Origin: Lyngbya sp. PCC 8106
Lineage (GTDB): Bacteria > Cyanobacteriota > Cyanobacteriia > Cyanobacteriales > Microcoleaceae
Assembly (NCBI RefSeq): GCF_000169095.1
Contig: NZ_AAVU01000012.1
Coordinates: 1 to 64,000, forward strand
Direction: 5' to 3'
Length of the DNA stretch: 64,000 bases
A program made the position numbers and the translations under genes. The notes beneath the pieces are model-generated. The model was not told the origin of the DNA. It did no database searches and saw only the letters and a list, made by a program, of their open reading frames with translations. Shown here piece by piece: positions 60,416 to 64,000 of the stretch. Numbering within the stretch: position 1 is the stretch's first letter; every line of letters begins with the position of its first letter.

Positions 60416-61951
60416 TTAACGAACGAGGTCGAAGGAGATGTCTGTCTTCGAGGGGGTATTGGTGTTGCGATCTAACTCTTCAAACAGAGTATTCACAATC
60501 CAGTTGAGCAAGTTGATCGCACCGGAATAACCGATAGTAGAGTAGCGGTGTAAGTGATGACGATCAAAGATCGGGTAACCAATCCGAACTAACGGAGTCT
60601 TGGTATCACGCCACAGGTACTTACCGTAGGAATTTCCAATGAAGAAATCAACGGGTTCAGTGAACAGCAAGGAGCGTAAATGCCAGAGGTCTTTACCACC
60701 CCAAACAGTCGCTTGCTGACCATGAGGGCTAGAAGCCAGAAGTGCTTTAGCTTCTTCTTCAAATTTATTGTTGCTGTTTGTGACCAGAATGTGAACCGGT
60801 TCAATACCCATTTCCAGCATGAACTGTAACATTCCGATTACTAAATCTGGATCACCGTAGATCGCTGCACGCTTGCCGTGTACCCAAGCTTGAGTATCAG
60901 TCATCGCGTCAACTGCACGACCCCGCTCGATTTCGAGTTCTTCAGGAATCGCTTTTCCAGTGACTTCAGATAACTTCATCAAGAACTCATCTGTTCCGCG
61001 AACACCCCAAGGACGAGAAACAGTTGTGCCTTGCTTCCACTTCTTCTCGATCATCTTACGAGTTTGAACAGTGGGATAAGCTTGCAACGCAAAAGTATGT
61101 TCAGCGTTGATCGAATCTGCTCCATCCTCTAAAGTTGTACCACCTTGGTACATCTTGAATTCACCAGTATTCGGAGAATCCAAATAGAGTTCGTTGTCAG
61201 CTAAGATTGTGGCATCAATATCCATCGCTTTGAGGATATGCTTCAGTTCCCGCAGGTTGCCCATGTAGGTTTCAAAGCCAGGGATGATGTTGATTTTGCC
61301 GTTAGTCTTTTCGGCTTTTTTGCCTTCGGTGAGGTTTGACAGAATGCTCTTGAGCATATTGTCATAACCAGTAACGTGAGAACCCACAAAGCTCGGAGTA
61401 TGAGCAAAAGGAACAGGTAACTCAGCCGGGATGGCTTCATCATTCTTAGCGTTTCCGATGAAGGAACCTAAGTCATCTCCGATTACTTCTGCCATACAAG
61501 TGGTGCAGACCGCAATCATTTTCGGCTTGTAAAGCGCATAGGAGTTTTGCAAACCGTCGATCATGTTCTTCAGGCCGCCGAAGACCGCTGCATCTTCAGT
61601 CATGGAGCTAGAAACGGCACTGAACGGTTCTTTGAAGTGACGAGTGAAGTGGGTACGGAAGTAAGCCACACACCCTTGAGAACCATGAACGAAAGGTAGT
61701 GTTCCTTCAAAACCAACAGCTGCTAAAATCGCACCTAAAGGTTGGCAAGCTTTTGCAGGGTTGATGGTGAGAGCTTCACGATTAAAGTTCTTCTCACGGT
61801 ATTCCCAAGATTTAGTCCATTCTGCAACTTTTTCAACTTCTTCAGCCGCAGGCATTCCTTCAGCTTCACGCTTGCGATCAAACAGCTCTTGGTACTCAGG
61901 CTGATGAAATAACTCAACGTGATCTTTAATATTCTCGACGTTCTGAGACAT
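60416..61951 (-). CDS. nifK: NifK, MoFe protein beta subunit
   Basis: A 511-aa beta chain of Mo-nitrogenase. P-cluster ligands: Cys in VHGSQGCVAYFRTHF, Cys in AVCTTCMAEVIGDD, and the N-terminal Cys in NPAKACQPLGAI. The C-terminal block YPIFDRHHLHRYSTIGYSGA is typical. GGAG ribosome site before ATG 61951. Separated from nifD by a repeat-bearing 133-bp spacer. Confidence 0.97.
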   Translation of the reverse strand: MSQNVENIKDHVELFHQPEYQELFDRKREAEGMPAAEEVEKVAEWTKSWEYREKNFNREALTINPAKACQPLGAILAAVGFEGTLPFVHGSQGCVAYFRTHFTRHFKEPFSAVSSSMTEDAAVFGGLKNMIDGLQNSYALYKPKMIAVCTTCMAEVIGDDLGSFIGNAKNDEAIPAELPVPFAHTPSFVGSHVTGYDNMLKSILSNLTEGKKAEKTNGKINIIPGFETYMGNLRELKHILKAMDIDATILADNELYLDSPNTGEFKMYQGGTTLEDGADSINAEHTFALQAYPTVQTRKMIEKKWKQGTTVSRPWGVRGTDEFLMKLSEVTGKAIPEELEIERGRAVDAMTDTQAWVHGKRAAIYGDPDLVIGMLQFMLEMGIEPVHILVTNSNNKFEEEAKALLASSPHGQQATVWGGKDLWHLRSLLFTEPVDFFIGNSYGKYLWRDTKTPLVRIGYPIFDRHHLHRYSTIGYSGAINLLNWIVNTLFEELDRNTNTPSKTDISFDLVR

Positions 61952-61989
61952 GATGTTACTCTCCGTTCGTTGGGATTACTCGAATTCAA

Positions 61990-62084
61990 TGGGGGTTAGG
62001 GTTTAGGGGTTAGGAGTTAGGGTTTAGGTTGTAGGGGAATTAAGCTTCCCCAACTCCTAATTCCCAACTCCCAATTCCTGACTC
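61990..62084. repeat. Tandem heptamer-like repeats in the nifD-nifK spacer
   Basis: Left part: degenerate GGGTTAG/GGTTTAG/GGAGTTAG units (61991-62032). Right part: TCCCAACT, CCTAATT, CCCAACT, CCCAATT, CCTGACT units (62047-62081). The two parts are roughly complementary and flank a perfect GGGGAA...TTCCCC hairpin (62034-62039/62046-62051), so the mRNA spacer could fold into a long stem. Confidence 0.85.
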
Positions 62085-63527
62085 TTATTTCTTCCAGGGA
62101 GCGCCAATTAAGCCCCAGGTCGGACTTTTCAGTGCTAAGTCCATGTCACGGGCGAAGATTGCAAACCCGTCATAACCGTGGTAGGGACCAGAGTAATCCC
62201 AAGAGTGCATTTGACGGAAGGGTAAGCCCATTTTCTGGAATACATACTTCTCTTTGACTCCAGCCGCAACCAAATCAGGCTTGAGACCTTCAGCAAACTT
62301 CTCGAACTCATATCCCGTTACGTCATCATAGATAACTGTTGAATCTTTGACGTATTCGGCTGTCCGCTTGTAGTCGTCGTTGTGGCCAAATTCATAGCCA
62401 GTACCGACGATTTCCATTCCCAAATCGACAAAAGCGGGAACAACGTGGCGAGGACGTAGACCACCAACCATCAGCATCACTTTTTCACCTTCGAGCTTCG
62501 GACGATATTTAGCAATTACATCGTCAGCTTGCTTTTGGTATTTGGCGATAACGCGCTCTGCACCTTCTTTGATTTTGTCATCGAACAGTGCTGCGATCGC
62601 TCGTAAAGATTCAGCGATTTTGGTCGGGCCGAAGAAGTTGTATTCAAACCAGGGAATACCATACTTCTCTTCCATGTGACGGCTGATGTAGTTCATCGAC
62701 CGATAGCAGTGGATGAGGTTCAGTTTGACTTTGGGAGTCATCTTCATCTCATGGAGAGTACCATCTCCAGACCACTGAGCTACAATCCGTAATCCCATTT
62801 CTTCGAGCAGGATACGGCTTGCCCAGGCATCTCCACCGATGTTGTAGTCTCCGATGATGGCTACATCATAGTCTGTGGATTCAAAGTCTGAGTCTTTGTT
62901 TTCTTCGTCGGCTTGGGGGAATACCCAGTCACGAATGATGTCGTTAGCGATGTGGTGTCCTAAGGACTGGGAAACACCCCGGAAGCCTTCGCAACGAACG
63001 GGAGCAACAGTTTTACCTGTTTTTTTGGTTGCCGCGCGTGCAACACTTTCAATGTCGTCTCCGATTAGACCAACCGGACATTCTGATTGAATACTGACAC
63101 CGCCGTTAAGGGGGAACAGTTCTTCGATTTCGTCGATGATTTTGCCGAGTTTTTTGTCACCACCGAACACGATGTCGCGTTCTTGGAAGTCGGAGGTGAA
63201 GTTCATCGTTCCGAAGGTATCAACTCCGGTTGTACCGATGTAGTAGTTGCGACGACCTGACCAGGAATAATAACCGCAACCGACAGGACCATGAGAGATG
63301 TGAACCATGTCCTTAATCGGACCCCAAACCACCCCTTTAGAACCTGCATAAGCACAACCACGAGCGGTCATTACACCGGGAAGTGATTTGACGTTGGATT
63401 TTACTCCGCAGTCTGTCTTGCCCTCTTCCTGGACGTTCAGATGCTTTTCCCGTTTTTTCTTGGCTTTTTCGGGGTAAGCTTCTAGAACGTCCTGAATTAA
63501 CTGTTTGTTATCCTCTACAGTTGACAT
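62085..63527 (-). CDS. nifD: NifD, MoFe protein alpha subunit
   Basis: A 480-aa alpha chain carrying the FeMo-cofactor. P-cluster Cys in ARGCAYAGSKGVVWGP, GPVGCGYYSW and SECPVGLIGDD; FeMo-cofactor Cys in LIHCYRSMNYI and His in QMHSWDYSGPYHGYDGF; the active-site His in SQSLGHHIAND. All mark a Mo-type enzyme rather than VnfD or AnfD. ATG 63527 has GAGG upstream; the open frame to 63599 is not the family start. No excision element interrupts the gene. Confidence 0.98.
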   Translation of the reverse strand: MSTVEDNKQLIQDVLEAYPEKAKKKREKHLNVQEEGKTDCGVKSNVKSLPGVMTARGCAYAGSKGVVWGPIKDMVHISHGPVGCGYYSWSGRRNYYIGTTGVDTFGTMNFTSDFQERDIVFGGDKKLGKIIDEIEELFPLNGGVSIQSECPVGLIGDDIESVARAATKKTGKTVAPVRCEGFRGVSQSLGHHIANDIIRDWVFPQADEENKDSDFESTDYDVAIIGDYNIGGDAWASRILLEEMGLRIVAQWSGDGTLHEMKMTPKVKLNLIHCYRSMNYISRHMEEKYGIPWFEYNFFGPTKIAESLRAIAALFDDKIKEGAERVIAKYQKQADDVIAKYRPKLEGEKVMLMVGGLRPRHVVPAFVDLGMEIVGTGYEFGHNDDYKRTAEYVKDSTVIYDDVTGYEFEKFAEGLKPDLVAAGVKEKYVFQKMGLPFRQMHSWDYSGPYHGYDGFAIFARDMDLALKSPTWGLIGAPWKK

Positions 63528-63654
63528 GGTGTTCCTCTGTTGTTGGTGATTAGCGATTGTTGAGCGCCGTGTGCGGGCGGGGGAGTTAACCGTTAACAAA
63601 TTGGATTAAATCTGAAATCTTGTTAACGATCAACTCACGTAGCGGGCGGGTTGA

Positions 63655-64000
63655 CTAGGCTTTCTTGACGTTAGTTGCTTTGAGAAGCTCTTGCTCTTTT
63701 TCGTCAGCTTCTCGTACTTTCGCGTACTCTTCTTCAGAACCCAACAGACCGTAGTTGATTAACAGTTCTTCGAGGGTGTCGTTGTCAATCGGTGTCGGGA
63801 TAGTCAGCTTGGTGTTTTCTTCGATCTTCTTGGCTAGTGTGCGATATTCTGCCGATTGTTCGTGGTCGGGAGAATATTGGATACAAGTCATCCGGCGTAA
63901 TTCAGCTTCTTGTACCTGCTTGGAGCGAGGAACGAAGTGAATCATTTGAGTGTTTAACCGTTCTGCTAATTCTTCAATCAAGTTAACTTCACGGTTAACG
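63655..64000 (-). CDS. nifH: NifH, nitrogenase iron protein (C-terminal part)
   Basis: The window ends inside the gene; 114 codons are visible, the frame continuing past 64000 (VNREVNLIEELAERLNTQMI, HFVPRSKQVQEAELRRMTCI, QYSPDHEQSAEYRTLAKKIE). This is the last third of the Fe protein that passes electrons to NifDK. The Walker A and the cluster Cys lie outside. The 127-bp spacer to nifD has two GCGGGCGGG copies (63576 and 63641 region) and GTTAAC palindromes, possibly a processing or stabilising structure behind nifH. Confidence 0.97.
   Translation of the reverse strand, partial: VNREVNLIEELAERLNTQMIHFVPRSKQVQEAELRRMTCIQYSPDHEQSAEYRTLAKKIEENTKLTIPTPIDNDTLEELLINYGLLGSEEEYAKVREADEKEQELLKATNVKKA

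Noticed and set aside
62085..63527. Alternative (V or Fe-only) nitrogenase
   Set aside because: NifD/NifK sequence blocks and the presence of nifE/nifN/nifX match the Mo enzyme; no vnfG/anfG-like gene is present.
1..64000. tRNA or rRNA genes
   Set aside because: No T-loop/anticodon arrangement or rRNA conserved segment was found in the intergenic regions.

Overview
The window is a cyanobacterial chromosome segment of moderate to low GC. The evidence is the many HIP1-type GCGATCGC octamers, the gene content (chlD, a Tab2/Atab2 protein, a CRR6 protein, a Ycf55/DUF3685 protein, DUF4327, pentapeptide-repeat proteins) and a Mo-nitrogenase cluster of cyanobacterial order (nifH-D-K-orf-E-N-X-...-W-hesA-hesB-fdxH). 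No heterocyst genes or nif excision elements are visible. A filamentous non-heterocystous diazotroph (Oscillatoria/Lyngbya-like) is my inference, not something the sequence proves. No tRNA, rRNA or CRISPR array was found.

Layout. 1-3000: a truncated gene, a divergent LysR regulator with a 17-bp palindrome, and a REC-GAF-histidine kinase. 3.3-3.6 kb: wreck of a caspase-like (peptidase C14) gene. 3.8-5.8 kb: chlD. 6.1-6.3 kb: a c-di-AMP (ydaO-type) riboswitch with no convincing target gene. 7.4-9.3 kb: an IS200/IS605 element with divergent tnpA and tnpB and matching end hairpins. 9.4-15.2 kb: a CheB-CheR-PAS-histidine kinase-receiver giant facing a REC-PAS-GGDEF protein. 15.9-17.1 kb: pentapeptide protein, a small conserved protein and a DinB remnant. 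17.1-20 kb: molybdate uptake (modA and a fused modBC). 20.7-25.1 kb: DUF4327, rbfA-GH3 operon, transglutaminase-like protein. 25.3-27.6 kb: Tab2, nuclease-fold and DUF29 genes in one tight unit. 27.7-32.3 kb: aminotransferase, unknown 510-aa protein, pentapeptide protein, Lin0512 protein. 32.3-39.6 kb: histidine kinase, PhnD-like binding lipoprotein, Ycf55-like pseudo-receiver protein, and a membrane protein with a Ser/Tyr/Gly-rich tail. 40-49.9 kb: PerR-type Fur regulator opposite crr6, two glycosyltransferases, tandem DUF2079 membrane proteins, cofH. 50-52.9 kb: TPR protein and three small genes. 53.1-64 kb: the nif cluster, all on the minus strand.

How genes work together. ModA/ModBC import molybdate needed by the NifDK enzyme. 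NifE, NifN, NifX and the DUF269 proteins belong to FeMo-cofactor assembly, NifW and HesA/HesB to maturation, and FdxH to electron supply. Regulation is rich in two-component and c-di-GMP proteins plus a predicted c-di-AMP sensor.

Most noteworthy: a second DUF269 gene between nifN and nifX; a (GTTCCCT)4 heptamer array inside the nifE reading frame; related short tandem repeats in the nifD-nifK spacer and at the 3' end of cofH; an orphan c-di-AMP riboswitch; a caspase pseudogene; a FUS-like Ser/Tyr/Gly tail on a membrane protein; and the Tab2/nuclease-fold/DUF29 unit.
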